From assembly GCA_916613615.1 (NCBI GenBank), contig OU744721.1, positions 76,947,060 to 77,011,059 of the forward strand: a DNA stretch of 64,000 nt. Reading direction: 5' to 3'. The stretch comes from Steromphala cineraria. Lineage: Eukaryota; Mollusca; Gastropoda; Trochida; Trochidae. Below are positions 34,101 through 46,074 of this stretch, piece by piece. Position 1 is the first letter of the stretch. The number at the start of each line of letters is the position of its first letter. The translations under genes were made by a program, and so were the position numbers. The notes beneath the pieces were generated by a model that worked only from the letters and a program-made list of their open reading frames with translations, ran no database searches and had not been told where the DNA came from.

Positions 34101-36172
34101 GAAAGTCATCACTTAAGGATCCCCTACCTCTTTCACGGTTAGGGAAATATTGATGGAATTGTCGTTGTTTAAGAAATAATGAATTGAATGAAGTAATCAC
34201 TTCATACCTCATTCACGGTTAGACCCACAGGAAAGTCCATATGTATATAACCACCTTCCTTCTTCACAGTCAGGTCTCCACTCAATGTCTTGAACACAAC
34301 CCGCTCCTGATTGTTACCTAATTAACGAACATCATTTTACAGATTCACATACACACACAAAAATAATTAATTAAAATCATTCTGATTATTTGAGGGGAAG
34401 ACTGGACGATGCAAATCCTTTTTTTAATAAAATGTTCTCTCTATTGGCTGTCACTATTTCTTAACAAGTAGCACGTGCTTATGACCATTCAGGTCGTTAT
34501 CAAGAAAACATTGCATAAATGCTAAATGTAACTTACCAAGTTTCCCAAAGAGCACAGCTGCTGATGCCAGCGTGGCGTGTCCACAAAGTTTGATTTCGTC
34601 TTTTGGAGTAAACCATCTCAAACCGAATGTGCTACCTGGAAAGCATGGTCAATGTCCCAAACAATACAAGAAATTGACAATATCTAAAAATTGGAGTTGA
34701 AATAACATAAAAGACACCTTTGAAGAGAAGGTGCAAAACAAAAACGCAAAAGGGCATATCAAATTCTGTTTAGTGATCTTAAATACAGTTTTCCTTTTAT
34801 CATTTCACTGCATAGAAGTAGGTTAGCACTAATGCCAGTAAATATATTCATGTAAAGAAACGTAATGATTTTATGTTTTTGCCATAAACAAATTTGTGTA
34901 TATCCAACCGCCCCGCCCCCGTGCATTATCAGAAATTAGGATATCAATAACAACCTCCATAATCCTAATCAATGCAATGAGACCACTCTCATAACCGAAT
35001 ATTATAGAAATAATCTGACAGTTAACAATTGTATACGCTCTCAGCTAAAATGTTTAAAATAAAGAACGAAGAAGAAATCTTTAACTATTATAACAATTGC
35101 AATAAAATTAAGCATAAATAGTAGTCACTTTCTTGGAAAGAATCCGACTTATTCAGCAGCTTAATGTAGGCAGTTTCAGATAAATTCATCTCAACGGCTA
35201 TCTTCAGAAGGACTTCTTCATCTAGGTTCTAAACAGGAACAAAGTGACAGACAGACAGAATATTCTATTAACGTCTCACATGTGTAACGCTCAGCGATTT
35301 ATGAGAGACAATAAACATATATGGCGATGATATATATGATATAATTACTAAAGTGTGTAGGGACAAACATGTCAGTAAAACATAAAATAATTATGGATTA
35401 TATCAAATATCTCTTCTAAAAGTTAAATTTCATGGCAGGTCCTGACGCTGTCAAAGGCAAGCTTATGGTTACTTAAAATAGTGTTTTAACTTCTCTATAG
35501 GAGATAAATTATTGAAATGGACAAGTTTCCTAGCGCAAATATTATATTTGTCATATTATGTCATTGTAAACGGGATAGGAGATTAAAATATGCATTTCGT
35601 CTTCGACGACAGTTTTAAAGTTAAAACAAAATGACGGTATTCATCCCTATAGCTATTCATGAAGTGTTACAACAGAGCTCTGAACTTGAATTAAGATTGA
35701 TAAAAATCAAATGTTAAAAAATTCCGAAAGAAAACTGAGCGCCCGAGTCGTTAGAACGTAAGAGTTTTCTCTTTTTCTAGGGGACCTTTTACAGATTATC
35801 ATTCAAGCTTTGTTGACACATAACAGAGTTACCTCCCATTCCACCACAAACCAGTGACATTAATGAATGCTACATGTTTACATCTAAATCATCTTAGAAT
35901 ACTTAGGAGATGTATTCCTTTTACAAATGCATAAACATATCTATCGATTACGCAAACAATTAATCGATTATTAATTGTTCAAATGATCTATAGATATGCT
36001 ATCCGTGCATGAGATAAGTCAAGTTGAAGCAGAGGGGGTGAGGTTACAATGGTACCATCTCATTAATTCTTACCACATCGTAAGGTAGAGGACAAACAGC
36101 GGCAGGGTTCCCCTGGAAGGGCACATCAGTGAAGGCATCCACGGTGTACAGTGGGATAGATACACTCGCCAT
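31198..36172 (-). CDS. PBLD: PBLD-like (PhzF isomerase-fold) protein, conserved copy 2
   Basis: Eight exons, read right to left: 36074-36172, 35129-35228, 34537-34635, 34208-34317, 33824-33853, 33411-33499, 32422-32672, 31198-31307. Each length equals that of the other copy, giving 888 bp and 295 residues. Phases join at every junction. PhzF-family signature: [16 protein letters not shown] (~11-26), [20 protein letters not shown] (Glu ~51), [22 protein letters not shown] (His), [46 protein letters not shown] (catalytic Asp and Ser positions), [14 protein letters not shown]. All four residues expected from PhzF are in place, so this copy can be an active enzyme; the animal substrate is not known. 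Intron 2 appears to begin GTGACT, a weak donor. The gene is convergent with C1GALT-3, 640 bp away. Confidence 0.9.
31322..31800 (-). repeat. Repeated exon-8 acceptor copies in PBLD-2 intron 7
   Basis: The segment around the real acceptor (31308-31311) recurs at about 31605-31700 and 31700-31800. Each copy has CTGT (ACAG on -) and GGTTTCATAAACTGATAAGA-type sequence. The decoy acceptors are at 31625-31628 and 31731-31734. The second would give RQCPVF and then stop. Confidence 0.65.
32930..33265 (+). repeat. Dispersed repeat with TAGGCCTTATG motif, copy B
   Basis: Two direct copies of AAGGAGTCTGTACNCAAAGT with TAGGCCTTATG, then GGACGGACGGGCGGGCGG and a tail AAGCCCATCGGGCCTTACAG. Related to 26995-27230. 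It lies in PBLD-2 intron 6. Confidence 0.65.
34053..34222. repeat. 88-bp tandem duplication covering the PBLD-2 exon 4 donor
   Basis: 34053-34140 and 34141-34222 share GGGAAATATTGATGGAATTG, TCGTTGTTTAAGAAATAAT and TTCACGGTTAG. The unit includes the last bases of exon 4. The intronic copy reproduces CTAACCGTGAA, AGAG and GTAGGG, a second possible donor. Confidence 0.75.
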
Positions 36173-36174
36173 CT

Positions 36175-38274
36175 TGTCAGAGATTCAGCTCGGGTGTACA
36201 GGTTCAACAACGGGAAATAGGTCGCTCTGACCTTTTATTAACTAGACTGGCAGCTGGTCTCTTTTCACTTTTGATGCTTAAAGGTACCACTCTATCGCGC
36301 CATTTTGAAACGTTAACTAGCATTGCGAGAAAACAAATGTGCTGTATTATGCTACTTAATTCATTAACAAAATAAAGAATAAATACTTGATTGAAAGAAG
36401 AGGAGCATATTTAACTAGACTGGCAGCTGTTCAGTCATGACGTTCATTTGAAATGGATTTTTACAAATCAATCAAGAAATGTACGTGTATGATAAATGGT
36501 AGAATTTACGTGAAGTGACTATGTGACTAAAAGAGGGGGTATGAGCTGTGATACTGCTCAAGCACGTTTTCGCTTTAATACGTTTACAGTATTCATGTTT
36601 GGCATTTGTTCTGTGATTGAACTCTAACCTTCCGAATGTGTAATGTTATTTTTATTAAACATATGACATTTGCATTTGACTGTGAATATGTGATTCTTAT
36701 TCCTTGAACGTTTTTGATGCATCGTACTTGACAATGCAATTTCGCAAATACATATATTCATGTTAACCCGTTTAATAAGACGTACATGTATCAGTGAATA
36801 ATCTGTCTAAGAAGGTACAGTTACGATATCTATTTACAGACTACTTTCAGCATGAAATGAATGATGGATTCTTTGCTACTATCAAAATAATTGTATTCAC
36901 ATACTTTCGTTAAAAATATATAATAAATAGAATACCGTATTTCCTCGAATGCGAAACTTGCATTGTACCTTGAAACCGGACCTGGTAATCTGGTAGTATT
37001 AGATAGTAAGTACATATTTAGGTAATAAAGTTTAGATATAGTTTAAGATATATTCGGCCATGGCGATGGTTTTGTAACTTGTGTGTATTTATGAAACAAG
37101 CACAGAAAATTGAGAATGATCAAATAGAATGTTAAAACAATCAATAATCAAGTCAAAATACGATGCAGATAAATTTTATCCTCCCGAATATACAATACCC
37201 TATTGCAATTTTTTTTAACGATACAGAAAATATCGATTAATCATAAACTGCCAGATGTCGAACTTAATGCTCGTACTAAATGCTCGACTTAATGATTCCA
37301 AAAGTCTATCTATCACCTTCTTATTTTATGTTTTACTAGATAACTTATTCTAGTCTATTGGTGACTGTACATATCGACCTACGTAGGCCTATGTACAAAA
37401 TCTTGCCATGAAGATCTATTGCAGTGCAAGTACTATTTCAATTAATTGATGGGTTATTCAAAGGGGGAGGACGGAAACAAATGCAGAAGACCCCCTCTTT
37501 GTTTTTAACGAAAGCGACTTTGTAATATTGTTGGCTTTTACCAACAACAAAAAAACAATGATCGGAACAGTCTTTTAAAAGGCGAACATATTATTTTATT
37601 TATATATTTCTTAATTAGCGCTGGACTTTGTAGGATATTGGTTACTATTATTATTCGGTAATGAGTGGCTGATTTCCAACAAGATAAGCTTTTCTCCATT
37701 TCAACATATAACAAATAGGCCTACTTGTATTTGAACTTTGGCCTATAGGCCAATCGGGTAAATTGACCGAGGTTCGAACGGTGTTCTTATTTAAGTATTT
37801 CCAATATTGTATTGTGAATTATTATTTGCAGAAAATAATTTTGGGAAAACACCGCAATATTCAATAGAGAATTCTATTTGATTACGATCTACATTTGCAA
37901 AAATGATTGAACTTAACTAAAAAGTACTGATTTTAATTTTGAATGGACTTCGTACAGTACCACTCCCTGTTCTCGTATTCATCATGTTTGATTTATTCAT
38001 CAAACCGGTTCTATTATCACTGAACAAACACGCAGTAAGTCGTCTATGTTAAAAAAAACAGTATATCGTCAACATAAATCTATATTTTGATATAGCCTAC
38101 ACTAGACACCCTTTCTGATGATAGAATTCTTAATTTTTAAAAAATGACCACTTCGACCATATGGCATGCACGTGCATTTTGTCAACCCGGAAAAACCCTG
38201 TGGGTTTGAGACGAATTCTAAGAAACACGCCGGAACTTCGTGTTTTGGTTTTGTTTTATTATATAAAATAGTGT
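36175..38274. other. Upstream of PBLD-2, no gene
   Basis: The region should include the PBLD-2 promoter. It contains the 17138-17225-related repeat at 36330-36412. Near 36840-36950 is a fragment (ACTACTTTCAGCATG, then TTAAAAATATATAATAAATA) related to the element at 7460-7860. The rest is AT-rich with nothing recognised. Confidence 0.45.
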
Positions 38275-38276
38275 TA

Positions 38277-39119
38277 GGGGAGACCAGGGCAAAGCGCGCC
38301 CCCTAACATATAAACGTGTTTTCTGGGCATATTAACATGTTTAGAATGCAACTTGCAGCATGTCTCTAATTCTCATCAGATAAACTATCGTATGACAAAT
38401 GCTTTTTAACCTACCATGCCTGCATAAAGAGCTATTAACGAAAATGTATTTCGACAAAGGCGGTGCACTTTGCCCCGTAGTTTGGGGCAAAGTGCCCAAT
38501 GCAAAAGTGTGATATGTCAAACACCTATAATAAGCCATTACCATACAAAACAGTTTTTTTAAAGTGCCATGTAGCTCACAGGCACCATTATGATCACTAA
38601 ACAAGTAATAAAAATCTAAGTTTAGTATTCAAAGAAGGACAAAATATGTTTTTATATGTCATGGACCTATATTTTCGAAGTTCTTATCCAAAAACTTACA
38701 TGATAACTATATACGAATTTCTAATAACTATGGGAGACTTGATAATTCAACTCATTTATTATCAGAAACCAGCAAATATATGAAAGAATTAAAGAAATTG
38801 ATTGGTTTGAAAGACAAATTTAACATTTTACAAACATCTAATCTCTGTCGGACTTAATATAAAACAAAATATATGATGAATATCAAACTAATAAAAAAAA
38901 ATCAAAGAAAATATATGTGTTTTTAAATGAAACAAAAAAAACCTATAATATATCTTTATACTTCATTTTAATACCAATTTTTAAAAAATATAGGAAAATA
39001 ATAGAATGATAATAACAATTCTATTTTACAATATTTGCTTCTAAAATTAATTGGTAACTCTGAAACTGTAATGTGTTGACCATAAATACATATTTTAGAT
39101 CACTCGGGGCAAAGCAGCG

Positions 39120-39151
<32 letters not shown>

Positions 39152-39499
39152 GCATTCGATTTTTGCATCATAGAAAATAATTAAAGCAACGAATGGCAAA
39201 TTTCCTTATTTAATGAATAGATGATATATTTTTCTGTAATAGGTGCCCTAGAGTTTAATGTTGCGTTTTATGTTTATGTTAAATATTGAAATTCGGACAT
39301 ATTCTTTCGTTAAAGAAAAATGCCGTTTTTTCAACTTTTTGCAATGGTAAGTCTCCAACTCACGCTAACGATGCAAACGTCGATCACAACGTTTCTTAAC
39401 GTTTGCTTGCATTGGTTGATAATGACAAACCACGCCATCTGTCGGAGAAATAACGCTTAGTCACTTTGCCCCGACGGCGCGCTTTGCCCTGGTCTCCCC
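38277..39499. mobile_element. 1223-bp TIR element with TA target duplication
   Basis: Perfect 24-bp terminal inverted repeats beginning GGGGAGACCAGGGCAAAGCG, flanked by TA at 38275-38276 and 39500-39501. GGGGCAAAG recurs just inside the 3' TIR, at 39108-39116, and as a perfect hairpin CACTTTGCCCC/GGGGCAAAGTG at 38466-38494. No transposase frame is seen; a 28-bp C run at 39120-39147 interrupts it. Tc1/mariner-like by its TA duplication only. Confidence 0.8.
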
Positions 39500-39501
39500 T
39501 A

Positions 39502-41490
39502 CATTAAAATCCATGCATTCTCTTTTTCATATTCCAAGTTAATTTTGACCATACCATTTTCAAGGGAACTTTGCCTATTTTTATGACAAATTGGAGATTA
39601 TTTTTTAATCTTAAAAGTTAGTAGTGTTCTTTATGAACGTGCGCCTTATATTCAATATCGATCACGTGGTACCTTTTCCTGTAGCCTTCCCCAGACATAT
39701 ACAAAATCCCGATATCTAATTCCAAATTTCATTTTAAATTGCTAATTTTCATTGGTGCTTGGTTATTTGGTATTTCACCTTTGGAAATTATATATGATAT
39801 TTTGGCGTTTCCTGATTAGCCAATATCTTTCATGAATCTGTAAATTGTGCCTCTTTGTAAAATTCGTAGAAAATTATGTCCGATAATAGAACAAACAAAA
39901 TAAAAAGATATATATTAAAACAAATGCCTTGCAGAAATTGCACTTATATTCTTTCGCGCTGAGTCAACCCTGCTGATACACGACTTCCACGGACTGACAT
40001 TCACACATAGAAAACGTATTATGACATCTCGAACGACGTTCTACGTAGGAAGCCTCGGACATTACCGACAATTTCTAAATGCATTAAAGGGAGCTCACTC
40101 TTTTCCGTTGACGTTTGTTATTTCGCTACCGGCGTCTGCGTTCGGGAATCGGAATGATTTGTTGTTGGTAAGTGTAGGCCTACTCTTCATTTCGATATTC
40201 TGGATTGAATATATCATATACCGTTCGGTTAAACGGTCACATAAACATTTATGAATTGCGTTCGGGATAGTGACCAAAGCTTGCCGAAATGAAACAGCCT
40301 AACAGGATAGGGTCTGTTTACCCGAGTGACCAAGTTAGCCGAAGCGAAGGTCTACAGTAGGTCCACATACGGCTAACTAAAGTTTAAATGAATTCATGAT
40401 TGTTGTGATAAACAACATATTTTGTATCCAAATAATGTAGTTTGCTTAAAAATTCCCTGTGTTTATCATAACAATGGCTTACTTTGTGATTAGGTTCTGC
40501 TAACAGGTTATTTTCTTTGAAGAAAGATGTTATCCATAAATATCTAATTGATGTTTGTGGATGAGCGTATTTCCTCCAATAAACGCCCGGGTCTTATTTT
40601 TAACCATCCCTTTACCCACAATTGTAGTTTGTTTTAAACCGTCTTTTACAATGAATATTTGTAAAATGTTTACTAATTTCTAAAGTAAAAGACATTATTC
40701 CAATGGTTAGGAACCAACGCTTATTAGAAGCCTGGCGCTTATTTTTTCAAACACCAAGGACCCCAGCGCTTATGATTAGGCCTACAGGCCCGGCGCTTAT
40801 TGGAGACCCGGCGCTTATTAGAGGACATACTGTAGGCCTACCTTGAAATCCGCCACAAATCGAAACTATGCCCATAACATTTTACTATAATCATGTAAAT
40901 TACCCATTATCAAATGTAAACTATAAATCAAAATATATTCTAATGCCCCTATTTCAGTAGGAGAGGAATTGGCAAAAGGGCAAAATGTTAAAAAATATTT
41001 TCAAAATTGTTCTTCATGTCACACCATGTGATTATATGAGTCTCCATATGAAAATTGATCAAATCGTTATGATAAGTTAAGAAGTTGTCAGCCGGTCTTA
41101 CAAACTCTTGTTCTCATGACACATTTTAGATGTTTATTCATTTCCACTACGAATTTGAATTAAACTGGTTCTTAGCTGTTGCAGGGGATAATAAGACAAA
41201 CACTTACTTTGTCACAATTTATGTGATTTTATCAATTTATTGGATCAATGCTTTACAGAATTATGGTTTTTTTTTTTTTGCAATCATGACCAACATAAAC
41301 ATAAAAAAAGCCTTTTCAAACAAAGGAATTATTCTGGTTAAAAAATCATTACAGATAAATTACAAAACAGAGTTATTTGGCACCATTATATCCTTATCTG
41401 AAAGCCTGAAAGTCCCAAACAAAATGTCTTTTATGTCCATTTCTCAATCTCATGACATCTAGTTTTCATTGCAAACATGTTCCATAATGT
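39502..41490. other. Gene-poor stretch with possible element at 40566-40842
   Basis: A 77-codon frame at 40021-40254 has a hydrophobic C-terminal half but no known domain, and an antisense frame overlaps it; it is not called. 40566-40842 has ends CGTATTTCCTCCAATAAACG and, read inward from the other side, ACAGTATGTCCTCTAATAAG. CGGCGCTTATT-type motifs recur, which suggests a small inverted-repeat element. Confidence 0.4.
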
Positions 41491-41889
41491 AGGGCTTCCA
41501 CGGGTACTCGAAAACTCGAGCCCAAGTTGGATCCAACTGGACTCGAGTCCATTTTTTTTACTCGAGGACTGGAAAATTGTTCAACACTGTTAATTATTTA
41601 AGTTATTTCAGTCTGTTTCTCTGTATTGTGTGAAGACAAATGATCAACATTACCATTTCAAGTCATTGATGTCAAAATAATTCTATATATGACCATTTAA
41701 AAGTTGAATTATATGTTAAAATATCTAGGCCATACAAATTTAATATATTCTTTAGGTAAGGCAAAGACCAAAGGGCTATAAAAATACGAAACCCTTTGGT
41801 AGGAATAAAATGTCCGGTACTCGGGTCCGAGTCGAGTTTGACCCCTCAAGAACTCCAGTCCAATATTTTGGACCCGTTGAAGCCCTAAT
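41491..41889. mobile_element. ~400-bp hAT-like MITE
   Basis: Ends TAGGGCTTCCACGGGTACTC and, read inward from the right, TAGGGCTTCAACGGGTCC form imperfect inverted repeats. Both ends are rich in ACTCGAG and TCGAGT words. The end sequence is reminiscent of hAT elements, but no 8-bp duplication could be matched. Confidence 0.45.
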
Positions 41890-42167
41890 TACATCATTAT
41901 TTGACAATAACTTCAATATGATTACGTTTAAAATTCAGTTTTGAAAATAAATCATCAAAGTACATTTTGTACAAGTTTGTGCATTCTCTCCCAACAGAGG
42001 CAGATCAAGTCATGAAAAGTTGATTACCTTCGCAAAGCTATCATTGACATTTAACATCCAGGGGAGATAACTCTTCCTTTTACAAATTATTGCTTCTCAT
42101 TGTTTTTGTTGGTTCAATTTTAAGCAGTTTCTATCTTAATCAATATCTGGTTTTTCAAATATTTCCC

Positions 42168-42425
42168 TCTAACACTGTTAATGAAAAACAAACATAAAGG
42201 CATTATACTTTCCATGTCACTATATGACCGTTAAAAATTCTCCAAGTCATGGATATCCAAATTATGTTTTCATTGACTGCAAAAAGGGAGATATCTTGAG
42301 TTACAACTTTTTGCCGCAAGGGCATCTCTGCCGGAACTCCTGAAACATGGCTTATTAGAACATAGGCTTGCTCGCACTGAGCTGCCTCTGTGGGGAGAGA
42401 ATGAGTGCCTTACAGCAGTGGGCAA
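42168..42425. repeat. Dispersed repeat, copy B
   Basis: Same-order match to 7925-8090 (TAACACTGTTAATGAAAAA … TTTTTGCCGCAAGGGCA … CTGTGGGGAGAGAATG). Confidence 0.6.
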
Positions 42426-43455
42426 AAACAAAGAAGCAAAATATCGAAATATCAATATCAAAATTTCCCACCTTTTTATAGTTCAAAATGTAAATTTTTC
42501 ACACAAAAAAATCCCCAAGAATCCTTATTTTTTTCATCATGTAAGGAGAATCCGTAATTAAATTTAAAGACCTTTTGCCTCAATGTCCTTTAGAGATTTT
42601 TAATTCTAGATTTTGTTTACATTCAAATAATCTAGGAACCTTTCATTGACATCATATTTAACATATACAAAAATAACACACATTTGAGTTATAATCAATA
42701 TCCAGCAATTACACATACATATATTGTTATACTATTTGAAAATGTTCAGCATAAATCACTCATTTAGCTATCAAAATATACTACCAAAAAAAGAAAACGC
42801 AAATGGAACATTACACTGAATTGCTTTTCAGAATGATTATTTTTTTTTAGACATATTGTGCAGTCTTCACGTACAACATGCAAAAACTTTGTCTTGCCTC
42901 TGCTCCATTGGTCAGTATAAACAAGTCACACACCGTGACACAACAGCTATTTCTAAAAAAGCACTTCTAATATCATTAACACCAAAGAAAACAGATGTAC
43001 ACATTTTAAAGATATGTATTATCAGTGATTGGGAAAGGCGGGGCCATGTGCTATTCTGCACATTGGATGAAAAAATGGCCCATTAAAATATTAAAGTTTA
43101 CTATTGACATATGGGCAATGGCCTATTTCAAATAAAGAATATTACTAAAAACCCTGAAAATTTCCCAGTGTCAAAGGCCTCTTTCCCAATCCCTGGTATT
43201 ATACAATAAATTCATCAAAACATTGTTTGAAAAAAAACCCAGCAAAAATAGAGTCACTTTCACTGCAGCTCATCAGAAACAAATTACATCGACAAATTAC
43301 AAAATCAAACATGTGAGACATATGCATTGCTTGAGAAGAAAATAAAAATAAAATTTGTTAGGCTTTGCCTTCCATGGCCTCCTTTGGAGCTTGGGAGTCA
43401 CCCAATCTACAATTGACAATTCCCATTGGACCAGGATATCTATGCGCAATCTATT

Positions 43456-43658
43456 ATTAAAGGGACAGTCCAATTGGGGTATTTAATGATTACATATGAT
43501 GATCACACAATTATTTAACACTTTTTTTCATACAATTTAGTGATGGTAACATTTTAGTTGTTCTAGATTAACAATTTGATTAAAAATGGAATGAATCAAT
43601 GCGTCCGCTTCAAGTTTGTTTTCACAAAAAATACCCCCGATTGGACTGTCTCTTTAAT
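43456..43658. mobile_element. ~200-bp MITE with ATTAAAGGGACAGTCCAAT termini
   Basis: The left end ATTAAAGGGACAGTCCAATT and the right end, read inward, ATTAAAGAGACAGTCCAATC continue into GGGGTATTT on both sides. No ORF relevant to transposition. Confidence 0.7.
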
Positions 43659-43799
43659 CATCCCCCTTAGCCAAGATAGCCAAACAAAAAACAAATTCTT
43701 TCAAGAGCCAATGGATCTGTACAAGAAGCTAAATGTGTACAAAATTACAAATGTAAAGCTACAAGCCCATCGTGCCTTTCAGGCCTAATGAGCTGATTA

Positions 43800-44965
43800 A
43801 CAATAACTGGAAATGTTTTTTCATGATTTAACTAAAAAATGTCAAATTTACATTTCAACTGTTAATTTTCTACTTGTAACCAATAACTTTATCACTGTTT
43901 CCGGTTAAGTGGATTATCATTACATGAAAGTCAATAAGGTTGCAAAAAAAATTAAATTCTACTTCAAATTTGAAAGGGCAGCAGCATTGTTTATAGATAA
44001 TAAAACTTAAATTGCAAGATGTTTTATATCAAAGTGACAGTTCCAAATTCAATGTTAAGTTAAGGTAAGCAAATCTATTTCTCTATGATTAAAATGCAGT
44101 TTTGCTTGCTTGCTACTTGGTTATGTTATGAGATGTATTTTTATGAAGTTATGGAAAAGAAATTGATTTTTAATGTTTGGTAAATTTAATTTTCATGTGC
44201 ATGCTTTAAATCATATTTAATGTTTTATGGAAAACTCAAAAGTATCCATGAAATTATTTCAAAAAGTCACAAAGAAAATGCTAATGTTCTTTAAGGGAAC
44301 TACAACTACTGCAATAAAAGTTCAACTTCTTTCTAAGAATAATATATAAAAATACAATGGACAAATATCCAATGGTGTCCCACTTTTTCCATTTCATGAA
44401 ATCAAATTGAATAGATATGTAGTAATAAAATATGAAAATCAACATATGATAAAGTTTTCCTTATCTTTGAATATTCAAGATAAAAATCACCTTACAGCCA
44501 CAGAGGCACAAAGTAACATAAAGATGCAATCTAGAAAGATTAACTTGATTCTTCATAGTACTTTACAGCACACAATATGTTGAATATTCTACAATCTACA
44601 ACAATTTGTTCATGCTAGTTCTTTTATGTAGGTCCATGTCAATTTAAGATTCACCTATTTCTATCTTAATTAATTTGTTTTACACAACATGTCGTTTTGT
44701 CCAAATCAACCGGGTATAACACATGTTATTTGGAAACCGAACAGTATCATCTAACTATAGCTACAAACTCTCTGATATGCCACTCCACATGGAATCTGTT
44801 TGTTTCTTTAAAATACATTAGTTATTTAAAAAATACAAAATCATGATTCACATAATGAATTTTTATAGATCAAAGAAATGAAGTAACAAAACTTTTAGTC
44901 AGAAAACTAGGAAGAATATTTCTATTTGAGGTTGAAATCTCCACCCAAAAAAACAGAAATAAGGG
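43800..44965. other. AT-rich spacer, nothing recognised
   Basis: No ORF, RNA or repeat structure could be supported here. Confidence 0.4.
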
Positions 44966-44969
44966 CATT

Positions 44970-46070
44970 GGGCATCAATAATCAAAGTGAGAAAAGCTTC
45001 TCATTGGGTGGCATGCCAGTCTAAATTTTCATTATTAAAAGATTTCAAAATAAAATTTATTGTCAAAAATTCTTTGTATATGATGTGCATATTTTGACAT
45101 CAAGACAGTCCATATTTACAATATCAAAAGATGGTTTAGAATTACCAACTCTTCATCAAAGAGTCAAAATACGGGTAACATATGCTAAATCATCAAGCCA
45201 GTCCATATTTACAGTTTTAGATACGATTTTAGGAATCGGAGTGAGAGCAGCTTCTCATTTGGCATAAAGCCAGTCCATATTTACATTATCATAGAATGGT
45301 TTTGAACAGCAAACAATTTATTAGAGAATCTTGATATTATAAACATAAGCTAAGGCAACATGCCAGTCCATATTTACACTTTCAGATAATATGTTACATA
45401 ATCATAAGATGTTTTGTGACAACAAACAATTTATCAAAAAACTACATATGAAAAACATAAGTTAGGGCATCAAGCCAGTCCATATTTACATTATCATAAG
45501 ATGGTTTTGAACAACATAAAATTTATTAGAGAATCTACATCTGATATACATACGCTAAGGCATCAAGCCAGTCCATATTTACAGTTTAAGATAAAATTTT
45601 CGGAAACAAAGTGAGAGAAGCATCTCTTTGGGCAAAAAGCCAGTCCATATTTACAGTTTTTAATAATATTTTAGGAAACCAAGTGAGAGAAGCATCTCGT
45701 TGGCAAAAAGCCAGTCCATATTTACAGTTTTTAATAATATTTTAGGAAACAAAGTGAGAAAAGTATCTCTTCGGGCAACAAGCCAGTCCATTTTTACATT
45801 ATCATAAGAAAGTTTTGAACAACAAACAATTTATCAAGGAATCTATATATGATTAACATAAGCTAAGGCATCAAGCCAGTCCATATTTACAGTTTTAGAT
45901 AATATTTTAGGAAACAAAGTGAGAAAAGCATCTCTTTGGGCATCAAGCCAGTTCATATTTACATTATCATTAGATGGTTTTTAACAACAATAAATTTATC
46001 AAGGAATCTACATATGATTAACATAACCTTGGGCATCAAGCCAGTCCATATTTACAGTTTTAGATAATAT
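44970..46070. repeat. Satellite 2, left block (mixed ~71-bp and ~94-bp units)
   Basis: Units begin with AGCCAGTCCATATTTACA. Short units continue GTTTTAGATAATATTTTAGG, then AAACAAAGTGAGAGAAGCAT, then CTCTTTGGGCA. Long units continue TTATCATAAGATGGTTTTGA with an AATTTATCA and a CATATGATTAACATAAGC segment. The left edge is diverged (first units near 44970-45250). The array breaks at 46071 where a transposon is inserted. Confidence 0.95.
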
Positions 46071-46074
46071 TTAA

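Noticed and set aside
39120..39147. 28-bp C run (and about 18 C near 16494) as a functional G-quadruplex
   Set aside because: A plain homopolymer; length may reflect sequencing or assembly error, and nothing around it supports a role.
40021..40254. 77-codon frame with a hydrophobic C-terminal half as a small membrane protein
   Set aside because: No homology recognised, an antisense frame of similar size overlaps it, and there is no splice or polyadenylation context.
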